This document shows positions 21,351 to 30,908 of a stretch of DNA of 64,000 nt, one piece after another (the stretch's first letter is position 1; each line of letters starts with the position of its first letter). The notes beneath the pieces were generated by a model that saw only the letters and a program-made list of their open reading frames with translations, made no database searches and was not told where the DNA came from. The translations under genes were made by a program, and so were the position numbers. This DNA comes from an uncultured SAR116 cluster alpha proteobacterium (GTDB taxonomy: Bacteria > Pseudomonadota > Alphaproteobacteria > Puniceispirillales > Marisalimonadaceae): NCBI GenBank assembly GCA_902595145.1, contig CACJOU010000001.1, positions 96,976 to 160,975 of the forward strand, given 5' to 3'.

Positions 21351-22387
21351 AAATCGTTCCTATTTTTTATGAAGATAACTTAAAAAACAAACTAAAAAAC
21401 GTAAACATTATTTTTTTATATGGATCTAACATTGGCTTAGTAGAGCTTATATATAAAAAAACCTTGGAAATTTTGAAAATAGATACACATGACCCTTTTA
21501 CGGTTTCCAAAATAGACGGCAATGAATTTAAGGATAACCCTTTAGTACTTAATGATAATATAAATACTTTAAGTGCTTTATCAGATAAAAGGTATATACT
21601 CTTGGATCTGGTGCATATTTCTCTAACTAAAAATATAGAAAATATTATTTTACAAGCTGTTAAAACAGAAAGTAGTAATTATTTACTACTAATAAAAGCT
21701 TCAAATTTAAAGATAAGTTCTTTTATTAAATATTTCGAAAACAGTAATAATTCTATTTTAGTCCCTTGTTATGAAGAAAAAACAAGTACCCTTCATTCAA
21801 AATTAACAAATTTATTTTCCAAACATAAATTTAATTTCAAAACACATTTTGTTGAAAGTTTAATAATAAGACTTAGTTCAAATTCACTAACTAATGAAAT
21901 GGAAATTGAAAAACTAGATGTTTTTTTAACAAATAATAAAAATGTTACTGAAGAAATGATTTTTACGCTTATTTCAAACAATGATGATTTGAATTTAAAT
22001 AAAGTTATCGAAAATTGCTCTAATGGCAAACCTCTTGATGCATTAATATCTTTTGAAAATATTTATGAGAACCAAAGTACAACCATTACTCTTATACGAT
22101 TATTCGTTAATCACTTTAAATTAATAGAAAGAATTTTATTACTTTTTGAGAAAAACAAAAATTTAGAAAATGTTATAAATAATGTTAAACCACCAATTTT
22201 CTTTAAGAAAAGGGAATTTATATTTTTTCAATGTAAAATTTGGAATTTAAAATTAATAGATATTATATTAATTCGCTTAGTTGAGCTGGAAATAAAATGC
22301 AAATTAAATCATTTCTCAGAAAAAACAATTTTATCACAGTTCATACTATCTACTTCTATTCTTGCAAGGAATAGAATTAAGTCTTAA
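21347..22387 (+). CDS. holA: DNA polymerase III delta subunit
   Basis: Clamp-loader subunit that opens the beta ring. The 346-residue protein shows the family layout: a P-loop-like N-terminal domain without ATP-binding residues (IIFLYGSNIGLVELIYKK), the NTLSALSDKRYILLD segment, a middle helical bundle, and the C-terminal ring-forming region (LVELEIKCKLN). The start is a TTG that forms a TTGA overlap with the lptE stop, so translation is coupled. It is convergent with parB and overlaps it by 11 bases. Divergence is high, but context and pattern agree. Confidence 0.85.
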   Translation: MKIVPIFYEDNLKNKLKNVNIIFLYGSNIGLVELIYKKTLEILKIDTHDPFTVSKIDGNEFKDNPLVLNDNINTLSALSDKRYILLDLVHISLTKNIENIILQAVKTESSNYLLLIKASNLKISSFIKYFENSNNSILVPCYEEKTSTLHSKLTNLFSKHKFNFKTHFVESLIIRLSSNSLTNEMEIEKLDVFLTNNKNVTEEMIFTLISNNDDLNLNKVIENCSNGKPLDALISFENIYENQSTTITLIRLFVNHFKLIERILLLFEKNKNLENVINNVKPPIFFKKREFIFFQCKIWNLKLIDIILIRLVELEIKCKLNHFSEKTILSQFILSTSILARNRIKS

Positions 22388-23234
22388 TTTTTTTTATAAT
22401 AAAATTAAACTCTTCTAAATTTTTACATTGTAGTTTAATAGTTCCAGTTTTTTTCAAACTATCAAAATCAATATTTACATCTAATCCTGTTATTTCAGAT
22501 AATTCTTTTTCTAAATTAATTATGTCTATATTTTTATCTTTGTTTTTGGGAGACTTTATATTTCGATTTTTTATGAGTTTTTCGATATCCCTAGAATTAA
22601 GTTTATTCTTTAATATTATATCTAGATAAATGTCAGCATCTTTATGTCCTATAAGTGGTCGGACTTGACCAATGGTAAGTTTTTGTTGCAAAAGTAATTC
22701 CTTGGCTTTATCTGATAATAATAAAAGTCTAGTAATATTACCAACATAAGACCGAGATTTTCCAACTGCTTTTGAAATATCTTCTTGAGTATAATCGTAA
22801 TTGGTAATAAGAGACTGATAACCTTCGGCTTCTTCAATTGGATTTAATTCAGATCTTTGAATGTTTTCAACCAAAGACAATTCAGCAATTTTATCTTCAT
22901 TAATATCATCACGTATAATGGCTGGAATTTCATGTATTTTGGCTAGTTGACAAGCTCTCCATCTTCTTTCACCGGCAACTATAAAGTATTGATTTTTTAT
23001 AGTGTCATTTGATTTTAAAATCACTGGTTGAATTATGCCCTGTTTCTTAATTGAATTTGACAAAGACTCTAATTCATCTTTATCAAAAATTTTTCTTGGT
23101 TGCCACGGTCCAGGTTTGATAAACTCTAGTGGTATCATTTTATAATTATCAGTATTTTTTTCTACTTCAACACCCAAAAGACTAGATAGACCACTTCCAA
23201 GTCCTATGGGTCTAGCATTTTTCTTTTGTTTCAT
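22377..23234 (-). CDS. parB: Chromosome-partitioning protein ParB
   Basis: Binds parS, loads and slides as a CTP-dependent clamp, and builds the segregation complex. The N-terminal GLGSGLSSLLG (ParA-contact region) is at 11-21, the CTP-binding boxes are GERRWRAC at 88-95 and ENIQRSELNPIEEA at 123-136, the helix-turn-helix follows near 148-172, and a C-terminal dimerisation domain ends the 285-residue protein. It overlaps parA by an ATGA. Two parS sites lie 1.4 and 4.6 kb upstream on the same side of the putative origin. Confidence 0.95.
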   Translation of the reverse strand: MKQKKNARPIGLGSGLSSLLGVEVEKNTDNYKMIPLEFIKPGPWQPRKIFDKDELESLSNSIKKQGIIQPVILKSNDTIKNQYFIVAGERRWRACQLAKIHEIPAIIRDDINEDKIAELSLVENIQRSELNPIEEAEGYQSLITNYDYTQEDISKAVGKSRSYVGNITRLLLLSDKAKELLLQQKLTIGQVRPLIGHKDADIYLDIILKNKLNSRDIEKLIKNRNIKSPKNKDKNIDIINLEKELSEITGLDVNIDFDSLKKTGTIKLQCKNLEEFNFIIKKIKT

Positions 23235-24016
23235 TTTAGATCTTTCTCTAGATTAATGATTTCACCTGCCAATGAAGCATATGCTTGAGATCCTGGACAC
23301 GAAATATCATACATTAAAACTGGCTGACCGTAACTAGGTGCTTCAGAGATTCTAACGTTTCTTGGAATTATAGTTTTAAAAACTTTATCATTAAAATGAT
23401 TTTTAACGTCATTTGACACCATTTCACATATTTTATTTCTTTTATCATACATAGTTAGAAGTATACCTTGAAGAGTAATTTTATTATTAAAATTATTTTT
23501 AATTGATTCCAACGTTTTCAAAAGTTGTGTTAACCCTTCCAATGCATAAAATTCAGTTTGCAAGGGTACAATTAAACTTTTTGCTGCACATAAAGCATTT
23601 AATGTAAGCAACCCTAAAGAAGGTGGACAATCAATGAATATGTAATCGTAAAACTCACTAATTTCTTTAATTAAATCACGAATTTTAAATTCTCTATTTT
23701 TTACATCCACTAATTCTTGTTCAAGAACTGACAGATCTGGTGAGGTGGGAATAATATCCAATTTTGGAATCATAGTTTTTTTAATTGAAACATTAATATT
23801 GCTTTTACCACAAATTATAGAATATAAATCTTTATCTCTTTGTTCATATTTTATACCAAATCCAGTGCTGGCATTTCCTTGTGGATCTGCATCAATTATA
23901 AGTGTTTTTTTATCACATGCTGCCATAGCTGTTGCCAAATTTATTACAGTAGTAGTTTTGCCTACACCACCTTTCTGATTTGCAATAGCTATTATCTGTG
24001 TAAATTTATTTGTCAT
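23231..24016 (-). CDS. parA: Chromosome-partitioning ATPase ParA
   Basis: A deviant-Walker ATPase: KGGVGKTT sits about 15 residues from the start, followed by DADPQGNASTGFG, the Walker B-like FIDCPPSLG, and the MYDKRNKICEMVSNDVK stretch typical of chromosomal Soj/ParA. It lacks the N-terminal helix-turn-helix of plasmid type Ia ParA, supporting a chromosomal role. The frame can open with a TTG at 24022, but the ATG at 24016 is preferred. It overlaps rsmG upstream and parB downstream. Confidence 0.95.
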   Translation of the reverse strand: MTNKFTQIIAIANQKGGVGKTTTVINLATAMAACDKKTLIIDADPQGNASTGFGIKYEQRDKDLYSIICGKSNINVSIKKTMIPKLDIIPTSPDLSVLEQELVDVKNREFKIRDLIKEISEFYDYIFIDCPPSLGLLTLNALCAAKSLIVPLQTEFYALEGLTQLLKTLESIKNNFNNKITLQGILLTMYDKRNKICEMVSNDVKNHFNDKVFKTIIPRNVRISEAPSYGQPVLMYDISCPGSQAYASLAGEIINLEKDLK

Positions 24017-24665
24017 TTTCAATATTTAACTTATCTACTTTGTATATATATAAAATTTTACCATCTCTATCTGTCATTGATGGATATTCTTCGAAACTAA
24101 TTTTTTTATTTTTACTTAATTCAATAACTTCTGAATAATAAGATTTTCCCTTTAAAAACAACAGGTTAGGTAATTCTTGTTTTTCTCCTAATGATTTATT
24201 TGTGAAGATCTCTACATAATCAACTAGCTTACTTAATGAAGCTAATGCTCTGGAAGTAATTAAATCAACATTTATAAAGCTTAAATCTTCAATTCTACAG
24301 TTATGAATAGTTATATCTATTTCTGTTAACATTGCAATTTCTTTTAAAAAAATGCACTTTTTATAATCTGATTCAACTAAATGAATATTTTTTTTACCCA
24401 TTATTGCAAGCACCATACCTGGAAAACCCGCTCCAGAACCAAAATCTATTATGTTTCCCTCTACATTCCTTACAAATCTATATAATTGTGCAGAATCTAA
24501 GAAGTGTCTAACCCAAATACTATTTATAGTGCTTTTACTTATTAAATTCATTGAGTTTTGCCACTTAGTAAGAATTTTCTCAAACACACATAATTTTTCA
24601 TATGTTTCACGTGAAACAAATACATGTGAACTAAAGTTTTCATATGTATTAATATTCGTTAACAA
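24006..24665 (-). CDS. rsmG: 16S rRNA m7G527 methyltransferase
   Basis: Methylates G527 of 16S rRNA (loss gives low-level streptomycin resistance in other bacteria). SAM-binding [16 protein letters not shown] is at about 72-87, WVRHFLDS at 51-58, and the later [13 protein letters not shown] segment is typical. The start is a TTG overlapping the end of mnmG by 17 bases; no in-frame ATG lies nearby. The codons for FVSRET (residues 16-21) are also a parS site, so this DNA carries two kinds of information. Confidence 0.93.
   Translation of the reverse strand: MLTNINTYENFSSHVFVSRETYEKLCVFEKILTKWQNSMNLISKSTINSIWVRHFLDSAQLYRFVRNVEGNIIDFGSGAGFPGMVLAIMGKKNIHLVESDYKKCIFLKEIAMLTEIDITIHNCRIEDLSFINVDLITSRALASLSKLVDYVEIFTNKSLGEKQELPNLLFLKGKSYYSEVIELSKNKKISFEEYPSMTDRDGKILYIYKVDKLNIENDK
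24603..24618. promoter_or_regulatory. parS site 1 (ParB-binding), inside rsmG
   Basis: TGTTTCACGTGAAACA is a perfect 16-base palindrome identical to the widely conserved bacterial parS consensus. It lies in the 5' coding part of rsmG, 1.4 kb from parB and about 6 kb from the oriC candidate. Confidence 0.93.
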
Positions 24666-26523
24666 CTCTATATTTTTTCTCTTGTTTTAAATGTCTAAGA
24701 AGCAACAAAGTGGCTGTTGGTGTAAATCCTGGAAGGCTTGATGCTTGAGCAACAGTGCTTGGTTTGTTTTTTTTCAGAATGTCCTTTATTTCATTAGACA
24801 GTCCCTTGATAAGGTTAAAATCAAAATTTATAGGAATTGTAGTCTTATTTTCTTGCCTATACATCTTTATGTCTTCTTTTTGTCTTTTGAGATAAACATT
24901 ATATATACAGTCTGTTTCTATTTGTGTATGTAATTCATCAGGGATTGTTTTTAAATCTGGCCAGATTTCAAAAAGATCTTTTATGAAATGTTTGCCAGAC
25001 GATAAAATATCTTTTGGAGACCTTGGATTTCCAGTCCTTGTACTTGGTAAATTATATTTTTTTAACAAGCTTGGCTTAGCGCTTAAATTATCAATCATTC
25101 TGTAAGAATTTTTTAAATTCTGTTTCTTTTCTTCCCATAACTTTTGTCTTTTTGTACCAATAATGCCAAATTTTAATCCCTTATCAGTTAGCCTTTGGTC
25201 TGCATTGTCAGATCTTAAAAGCAGCCTAAACTCAGCTCTAGATGTAAACATTCTATAAGGCTCAGGTGCTCCTTTACTTATCAAATCGTCAATCATTACT
25301 CCGATATATGCCTCTGATCTATCAAGCCTAAACCATTTAGGATGCGTGTTAAGGTTTATTGAAGCATTTATTCCAGCAATTAACCCTTGAGACGCCGCCT
25401 CTTCATATCCGGTAGTACCATTTATCTGACCGGCAAAAAATAGTCCCTTTATTTTTTTTGTCTCTAAAGTGTCTTTTAGAGCTCTTGGATCCATGTAGTC
25501 ATATTCAATTGCATAACCATATTGTCTTACAATAGCATACTCTAATCCAAGAATTGTTTTTAAAAATTCATTCTGAACTTTTTTTGGTAAACTTGTTGAT
25601 ATACCGTTAGGATAAACTAGAGGACTATCCAGTCCTTCTGGCTCAAGAAAAATTTGATGCGATTCTTTTTCAGAAAATCTACTAATTTTGTCTTCTATAC
25701 TTGGACAATATCTTGGACCAGATCCTTGAATTGATCCTGAGTAGACTGGAGATAAATTTAAATTATCGAATATTATTTTATGAGTGTTTACATTAGTTCT
25801 TGTTATGCCGCATTTAATTTGTTGGACAGATATTTTCTTATTCATATAGGAAAATGGTATTGGATCATTATCTGCTGACTGCATTTCAACTTTATTCCAA
25901 TTAATGCTAGATTTAAGCAATCTGGGTGGTGTTCCTGTTTTCAACCTACCAATTGGTAAATTTAGTTCTCTAATTTTTTTTGACAAATGGTTGGATGGCT
26001 CATCCCCTAATCTACCTGCTTGGATTCTTTCATTTCCAATATGAATAACTCCCCCTAAAAAGGTCCCAGTTGTTAATACTACTGATTTAGCTTTAATAGA
26101 TATATCATTATCTAAAACAACATTTTTAATAACATTTTTCTCGATCGTTAGGTCTTTTACTGTTCCCTCTACGATTGTTAAATTTTCATTTGATTGCAGC
26201 AAATTTGAAATAGCTTTTTTGTAAAGTTTTCTGTCTGCCTGTGACCTAGGCCCGTGAACTGCTGGTCCTCTAGATCGATTGAGCATTCTAAATTGGATTC
26301 CCGAAAGATCTATGGCCTTGGCCATTATTCCGTCAAGCGCATCGATTTCTCTTACTAGATGGCCCTTTCCCAAACCGCCTATAGCTGGATTGCAAGACAT
26401 CTCACCAATAGTCTCAATTTTCATAGTTATTAAAACAGTTCTAGCTCCCATTCTTGATGAAGCAGCTGCTGCTTCAACGCCGGCATGCCCACCTCCAATT
26501 ACTACTACATCAAAATTTTTCAT
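24649..26523 (-). CDS. mnmG: tRNA uridine-5-carboxymethylaminomethyl modification enzyme MnmG (GidA)
   Basis: An FAD-dependent partner of MnmE in cmnm5U34 tRNA modification. The N-terminal [13 protein letters not shown] dinucleotide fold, the [22 protein letters not shown] signature and the C-terminal [14 protein letters not shown] helix-rich domain are present. The chosen ATG at 26523 gives the usual [12 protein letters not shown] start; a TTG 12 bases upstream also lies in frame. Its stop overlaps the rsmG start. It is co-directional with mnmE just upstream. Confidence 0.95.
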   Translation of the reverse strand: MKNFDVVVIGGGHAGVEAAAASSRMGARTVLITMKIETIGEMSCNPAIGGLGKGHLVREIDALDGIMAKAIDLSGIQFRMLNRSRGPAVHGPRSQADRKLYKKAISNLLQSNENLTIVEGTVKDLTIEKNVIKNVVLDNDISIKAKSVVLTTGTFLGGVIHIGNERIQAGRLGDEPSNHLSKKIRELNLPIGRLKTGTPPRLLKSSINWNKVEMQSADNDPIPFSYMNKKISVQQIKCGITRTNVNTHKIIFDNLNLSPVYSGSIQGSGPRYCPSIEDKISRFSEKESHQIFLEPEGLDSPLVYPNGISTSLPKKVQNEFLKTILGLEYAIVRQYGYAIEYDYMDPRALKDTLETKKIKGLFFAGQINGTTGYEEAASQGLIAGINASINLNTHPKWFRLDRSEAYIGVMIDDLISKGAPEPYRMFTSRAEFRLLLRSDNADQRLTDKGLKFGIIGTKRQKLWEEKKQNLKNSYRMIDNLSAKPSLLKKYNLPSTRTGNPRSPKDILSSGKHFIKDLFEIWPDLKTIPDELHTQIETDCIYNVYLKRQKEDIKMYRQENKTTIPINFDFNLIKGLSNEIKDILKKNKPSTVAQASSLPGFTPTATLLLLRHLKQEKKYRVVNEY

Positions 26524-26538
26524 GTTTTTTGCCAAAAT

Positions 26539-27837
26539 TTATTTACCAATACAAAAACTACTAAATATATCATCTAAAATTTCTTCTACGTCAATGATAT
26601 TGGTTATATTACCAATTTCTTTTGCAACTATTCTTAGGTTCTCAGACACTATTTCAGGATTAATATTTAAATCACTTTCCTGCACGTCATTCAAAGCATA
26701 TATTGATCTTTTTATTGCCTCTATATGCCTTTTTCTTGTAAGTAAAGCATTTTGTTTAGGAGCTAATGACTTTAAGTAATTAACGATTGAATTGATCATT
26801 TCATCAATCCCTATTCTTTCTTTAACAGAGATGTTATGAATACCTTTTTTAGATATAGTTTTGATATCTGATTTTGTATGTACCAAAATTTTCTTACATT
26901 TTGATTTGATTTCTGGATAAGAAAAATCTTCATTGTCAGATAAAATAAGGATTAGATCAGAAAATTCTGCTTTTTCTAAAGCTCTTTTAACTCCAATTTT
27001 TTCTACTTCAGATGCTGCATTTCTTATACCAGCGGTGTCGTTTAAAATAACAGGGAAACCTTCAAAATCCATAGTAACTTCTAAAATATCTCTTGTCGTT
27101 CCAGCCTGGTCAGTCACAATGGCAACCTTTTTATCTGATAAAAAATTTATAAGTGAACTTTTACCTACGTTAGGACGACCTAAAAGCGTTATGACAAAAC
27201 CATTTCTGATTCTTTCTCCATAATTGCTATATTTCAAAGATTTCTTCATATCTTCTAACATTTTTTGTACTTTGAAATTAAACACTTGTTCAAGTTCAGA
27301 TGGAAGCTCTTCATCTGAAAAGTCAATAAGAGCTTCTAATTTTGACAACAACCAAACTACTTCATCCCTCCACAAATTTATTTTACTTGATAGAGCTCCC
27401 TCATACTGCGACATAGATAAACTGAATTGATTTTCTGTTTCTGAATTTATTAAGTCGTTTAAACCCTCCGCTTGAGTTAAATCTAAAATCCCATTTAAAA
27501 AAGCTCTTTTTGTAAACTCACCTCTGTCAGCAATCCGAAATCTTTTTGTTTTGGAAAGAACTTCATAAATTTTTTTTTCGATTATGGTGCTTCCGTGAAT
27601 GTGGAACTCAATAATATCCTCTCCGGTTACAGTTTTTGGGCCTGGAAAGAAGATTATTAACGCATTATCAATGATATTATAATTTAAATCATATATTTTT
27701 CTAAGAGATGCAACACGAGGTTGCGTTGGTTTAAATGAAAAAATTTTGGGTATTTTTTTTGTCTCGCTTCCAGAAATCCTAATAATTTTAATTGCACTTT
27801 TTTGTGAACTTGAAGCTGAAGAAAAGATTGTGTCCAA
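26539..27837 (-). CDS. mnmE: tRNA modification GTPase MnmE (TrmE)
   Basis: A GTPase that works with MnmG at U34 of tRNAs. The N-terminal tetrahydrofolate-binding domain starts MDTIFSSAS, as usual for MnmE; the G domain has LLGRPNVGKSSL, DTAGIR and the K-loop region; the protein ends FCIGK with the conserved C-terminal cysteine motif. The start must be the TTG at 27837, since an in-frame TAA lies two codons upstream. The 432-residue length is normal. A parS site lies just upstream. Confidence 0.95.
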   Translation of the reverse strand: MDTIFSSASSSQKSAIKIIRISGSETKKIPKIFSFKPTQPRVASLRKIYDLNYNIIDNALIIFFPGPKTVTGEDIIEFHIHGSTIIEKKIYEVLSKTKRFRIADRGEFTKRAFLNGILDLTQAEGLNDLINSETENQFSLSMSQYEGALSSKINLWRDEVVWLLSKLEALIDFSDEELPSELEQVFNFKVQKMLEDMKKSLKYSNYGERIRNGFVITLLGRPNVGKSSLINFLSDKKVAIVTDQAGTTRDILEVTMDFEGFPVILNDTAGIRNAASEVEKIGVKRALEKAEFSDLILILSDNEDFSYPEIKSKCKKILVHTKSDIKTISKKGIHNISVKERIGIDEMINSIVNYLKSLAPKQNALLTRKRHIEAIKRSIYALNDVQESDLNINPEIVSENLRIVAKEIGNITNIIDVEEILDDIFSSFCIGK

Positions 27838-27859
27838 GTTTTAACTCTTTTTTTAAAAA

Positions 27860-27875
27860 TGTTTCACGTGAAACG
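27860..27875. promoter_or_regulatory. parS site 2, between mnmE and rho
   Basis: TGTTTCACGTGAAACG matches the 16-base parS palindrome except for the last base. It is intergenic and lies about 2.8 kb from the oriC candidate. Together with site 1 it marks this as the ParB loading region. Confidence 0.9.
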
Positions 27876-27877
27876 TC

Positions 27878-29137
27878 TTATTTGTTCATTGCTCTAAAAA
27901 AATCTTCGTTAGATTTGCTTTGTTTAAGTTTGTCTAATAGAAAATCCATTGCGTCTACCGGTCCCATTTGAATCAAAATTCTCCTTAAAACCCACATCCT
28001 GGATAATGTATCTTTCTCAACTAAAAGCTCTTCTTTTCTTGTGCCTGACTTAGTTACATCAATAGCTGGAAAAGTTCGTTTATCCGATAGTTTTCTGTCA
28101 AGTATCACTTCACTATTTCCAGTGCCTTTGAATTCTTCGAAAATCACCTCATCCATTCTTGATCCTGTTTCAACCAATGCTGTGGCAATAATAGTTAAAG
28201 AACCTCCATCTTCAATGTTTCTTGCAGCACCAAAGAATCTTTTTGGTTTTTGAAGAGCATTTGCATCAACTCCTCCTGTTAAGACTTTACCACTCGATGG
28301 TATTACAGTGTTATATGCTCTGGCTAACCTAGTTATAGAATCCAATAAAATTACCACATCTCGCTTATGTTCAACTAATCTTTTAGCCTTTTCAATAACC
28401 ATATCAGTAACCTGAACGTGTCTTGAAGCAGGTTCATCAAACGTTGAGCTAATAACTTCTCCATTAACAGATCTTTGCATATCTGTTACTTCTTCCGGTC
28501 TTTCATCAATTAACAAAACAATCAGATAAATCTCAGGATGATTTTTAGATATGGCTTGTGCTATTGATTGTAACATCATTGTCTTTCCTGTTCTAGGTGG
28601 AGCGACAATTAGACCACGTTGTCCTTTGCCCATAGGGGCAACCATTTCTACAACTCGAGTTGTTATATCTTTATTGTTTGGATCAAACTCGGTTTCAAAA
28701 TTAATTTTTGCTTGTGGGTAAAGAGGTGTCAAATTATCAAAATTTATCCTATGACGAACAGACTCTGGATCCTCAAAATTTATATATTCAACTTTTAGTA
28801 ATGCAAAATATCTTTCACCTTCTTTTGGAGCTCTTATTTGACCCTCAACTGTGTCACCTGTACGAAGACCAAATTTTCTAACTTGGTTAGGAGATATATA
28901 AATATCATCTGGTCCAGCAAGATAATTAGATTCGGGTGATCTTAAAAAACCAAATCCATCAGATAAGACTTCAAGCACCCCATTTCCATATATTGCTATA
29001 TCGTTGTCAGCGAGCTTTTTTAAACAGGCAAACATCATGTCCTGTTTCCTTAAAGTACTTGCGTTTTCTATTTCTAAACTCTCGGCATAAGTTAATAAAT
29101 CTGATGGGTTTTTTGCTTTAAGATCTTTTAAATGCAT
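27878..29137 (-). CDS. rho: Transcription termination factor Rho
   Basis: A hexameric RNA helicase. The N-terminal helical domain precedes the cold-shock-like RNA-binding domain ([20 protein letters not shown]), and the RecA-like ATPase has the P-loop [12 protein letters not shown], the Walker B-type [16 protein letters not shown], the Q-loop and the R-loop ([22 protein letters not shown]). The 419-residue length is the compact form without insertions. It is co-directional with hemJ and hemE, as in other alphaproteobacterial origin regions. Confidence 0.97.
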   Translation of the reverse strand: MHLKDLKAKNPSDLLTYAESLEIENASTLRKQDMMFACLKKLADNDIAIYGNGVLEVLSDGFGFLRSPESNYLAGPDDIYISPNQVRKFGLRTGDTVEGQIRAPKEGERYFALLKVEYINFEDPESVRHRINFDNLTPLYPQAKINFETEFDPNNKDITTRVVEMVAPMGKGQRGLIVAPPRTGKTMMLQSIAQAISKNHPEIYLIVLLIDERPEEVTDMQRSVNGEVISSTFDEPASRHVQVTDMVIEKAKRLVEHKRDVVILLDSITRLARAYNTVIPSSGKVLTGGVDANALQKPKRFFGAARNIEDGGSLTIIATALVETGSRMDEVIFEEFKGTGNSEVILDRKLSDKRTFPAIDVTKSGTRKEELLVEKDTLSRMWVLRRILIQMGPVDAMDFLLDKLKQSKSNEDFFRAMNK

Positions 29138-29159
29138 TTAATTCTCATTTGATGGAAAT

Positions 29160-29600
29160 TTATATTAATTGGAAATTTGGTTTGACTAAAATCAAAATAA
29201 TAATAAAAGTCATTAATAAAGTTGGTATTTCGTTTATTATTCTATAAAATTTAGTTTTTTTAAATCTATACCCTTTTTTAAAATCTTTGTAAAGAATAGA
29301 TAAATAGAAATGAAATATAGTTAAACAAAAAACTAAGAATAATTTAATTAAAAAATAATTTTCACTTAAAAAGTAAGTGTTATCATATAATAAAAGAAAC
29401 CCTAATACATAAGTAACAACTAGAGCTGGTGTCATTATGTAATTCAACAACCTATACTCCATTAGTAAAAAAGTTTCATCCATATCACTTAAATTTTTAG
29501 TATCATTATGATACACAAAAAGCCTTGGTAAATATAGTAATCCCACCATCCAGGATATTATTGAAATCAAATGAAAAGATTTAATGATATCATAAAACAA
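29160..29600 (-). CDS. hemJ: Protoporphyrinogen oxidase HemJ
   Basis: An integral-membrane haem-pathway enzyme used by many bacteria in place of HemG/HemY. The 146 residues form four membrane segments, and the conserved start HLISIISWMVGLLYLPRLFVYH includes the essential His10. The frame begins with a TTG; the position fits the family start, and hemE ends 9 bases upstream. Adjacency to hemE supports a haem role. The assignment is by family pattern. Confidence 0.88.
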   Translation of the reverse strand: MFYDIIKSFHLISIISWMVGLLYLPRLFVYHNDTKNLSDMDETFLLMEYRLLNYIMTPALVVTYVLGFLLLYDNTYFLSENYFLIKLFLVFCLTIFHFYLSILYKDFKKGYRFKKTKFYRIINEIPTLLMTFIIILILVKPNFQLI

Positions 29601-29609
29601 TATTTATAT

Positions 29610-30641
29610 TTACCTATTATAATTTCTAACGATACTAATAACTTCTTTTACATTATCTATCTTACAATCTGGAGTAAGACCATGACCAACGTTAAATATA
29701 AATCTCTTGTCTTTCATAATATCTAAACAAGTTAAAACATTCTGACTTAAATAATCACTATGAGATGGAATAAGTGATGCCGGGTCAAGATTACCTTGTA
29801 TAGCAATATCTTTATTAATATTCATTATTGCCCAAAGTAAATCAACTGACCAGTCTAACGCAATACAATCAACTTTACTTTCAAAAGAATATCTTACAAT
29901 AGACGCTCCTGCTTTAAACGGAAATCCAATAACAGGAACAAAAATTTTCCTAGATCTTAAAATATCTATAATTTTTGCCGTTGGTCTTATTGCACAATCA
30001 TTAAAGAAGTTATTGGGAATCATATGAGACCATGAATCGAAAAGCATTAAGACATCAGCTCCAGCTCTAGCTTGCATTTCTAATTTATCAGCAACATAAA
30101 CTATAAGTGTTTCAATTAATTGCATAAACCATTTATTTGAACTCCAAAGAGCTTTTCTAGTATTAATAAAATCTTTGCTTCCTTTTCCTTCAATCATATA
30201 GCAAGCTAAAGTCCAAGGAGCCCCTGCAAATCCAATTAACCCAATAGTTTTTGGTAAAGTACTTCTAAGATAACTGATTGCATTTTTCAACGGATCGAGT
30301 TTGGTTGATATAGATATATTTTGTAAAATATTTGTTTCATCTGGGATCATAGGATTCAATGAAGGACCAAAATTTTTAGTAAATTTTACATTTCTATTCA
30401 TAGCCCAAGGTATCATTAAAATATCAGAAAATATTATTGCAGCATCAAGATCATAATACTTTAATGGTAGATTTGTACTTTTAATTATTAATTCCTCATT
30501 CAAACAAAACTTCACAAAATTTGTTTCTTTTTTTCTGATCTTATAATATTCAGGTAAATGTCTACCTGCTTGGCGTAAAAACCAAATAGGAATATCGTCA
30601 CATCTACTTTTAAGAGTTTTACTAATTAAATTTTCTTGCAC
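29610..30641 (-). CDS. hemE: Uroporphyrinogen decarboxylase
   Basis: Decarboxylates uroporphyrinogen III to coproporphyrinogen III. The N-terminal signature WFLRQAGRHLPEYYKIR and the internal GFAGAPWTLACYMIEG stretch are diagnostic, and VGHGLTPDC near the end is typical. The 343-residue length is normal. The start is a GTG at the very edge of the putative origin. In many alphaproteobacteria hemE is the gene next to oriC, and its promoter lies inside the origin. Confidence 0.96.
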   Translation of the reverse strand: MQENLISKTLKSRCDDIPIWFLRQAGRHLPEYYKIRKKETNFVKFCLNEELIIKSTNLPLKYYDLDAAIIFSDILMIPWAMNRNVKFTKNFGPSLNPMIPDETNILQNISISTKLDPLKNAISYLRSTLPKTIGLIGFAGAPWTLACYMIEGKGSKDFINTRKALWSSNKWFMQLIETLIVYVADKLEMQARAGADVLMLFDSWSHMIPNNFFNDCAIRPTAKIIDILRSRKIFVPVIGFPFKAGASIVRYSFESKVDCIALDWSVDLLWAIMNINKDIAIQGNLDPASLIPSHSDYLSQNVLTCLDIMKDKRFIFNVGHGLTPDCKIDNVKEVISIVRNYNR

Positions 30642-30908
30642 AAAATTACTTTATTAAGAAGTTGTATGATGTTGTTGTTTTTTATAAAATTGTGAATAAA
30701 AGAAAAAAAAAAATTAATCCACATATTTATAAAAAATTATTTATTGAATTATATAAGGAAATAAAGTTATTCACAAATAATAATCTTTATATTTAATTTT
30801 ATTAACATGTAAAGAAAATTTGGATAAATATTTAAAAGTAAAAAAATAACAAATTCATTAAAAGAAAATGACAATTATCAACAATTTATTCAGTAGAGAA
30901 AAAACTTC
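30642..30908. other. oriC: Putative chromosomal replication origin (oriC)
   Basis: A 267-base, extremely AT-rich gap between divergent hemE and coaE, the conserved position of the alphaproteobacterial origin. It holds five sequences that differ by one base from the DnaA box TTATCCACA: 30691-30699 (minus), 30715-30723 (plus), 30767-30775 (plus), 30819-30827 (minus) and 30875-30883 (plus). An IHF consensus match (WATCAA-N4-TTR) lies at 30876-30888, and long A/T tracts could form the unwinding element. Transcription of the flanking genes points away on both sides. I see no GANTC and no TTAA-N7-TTAA CtrA site. Function is inferred from position and motifs. Confidence 0.75.

Noticed and set aside
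30793-30805. Possible CtrA site (two TTAA motifs) in the putative origin
   Set aside because: The spacing is 5 bases, not the 7 needed for TTAA-N7-TTAA; other TTAA motifs in the gap are also not spaced correctly.
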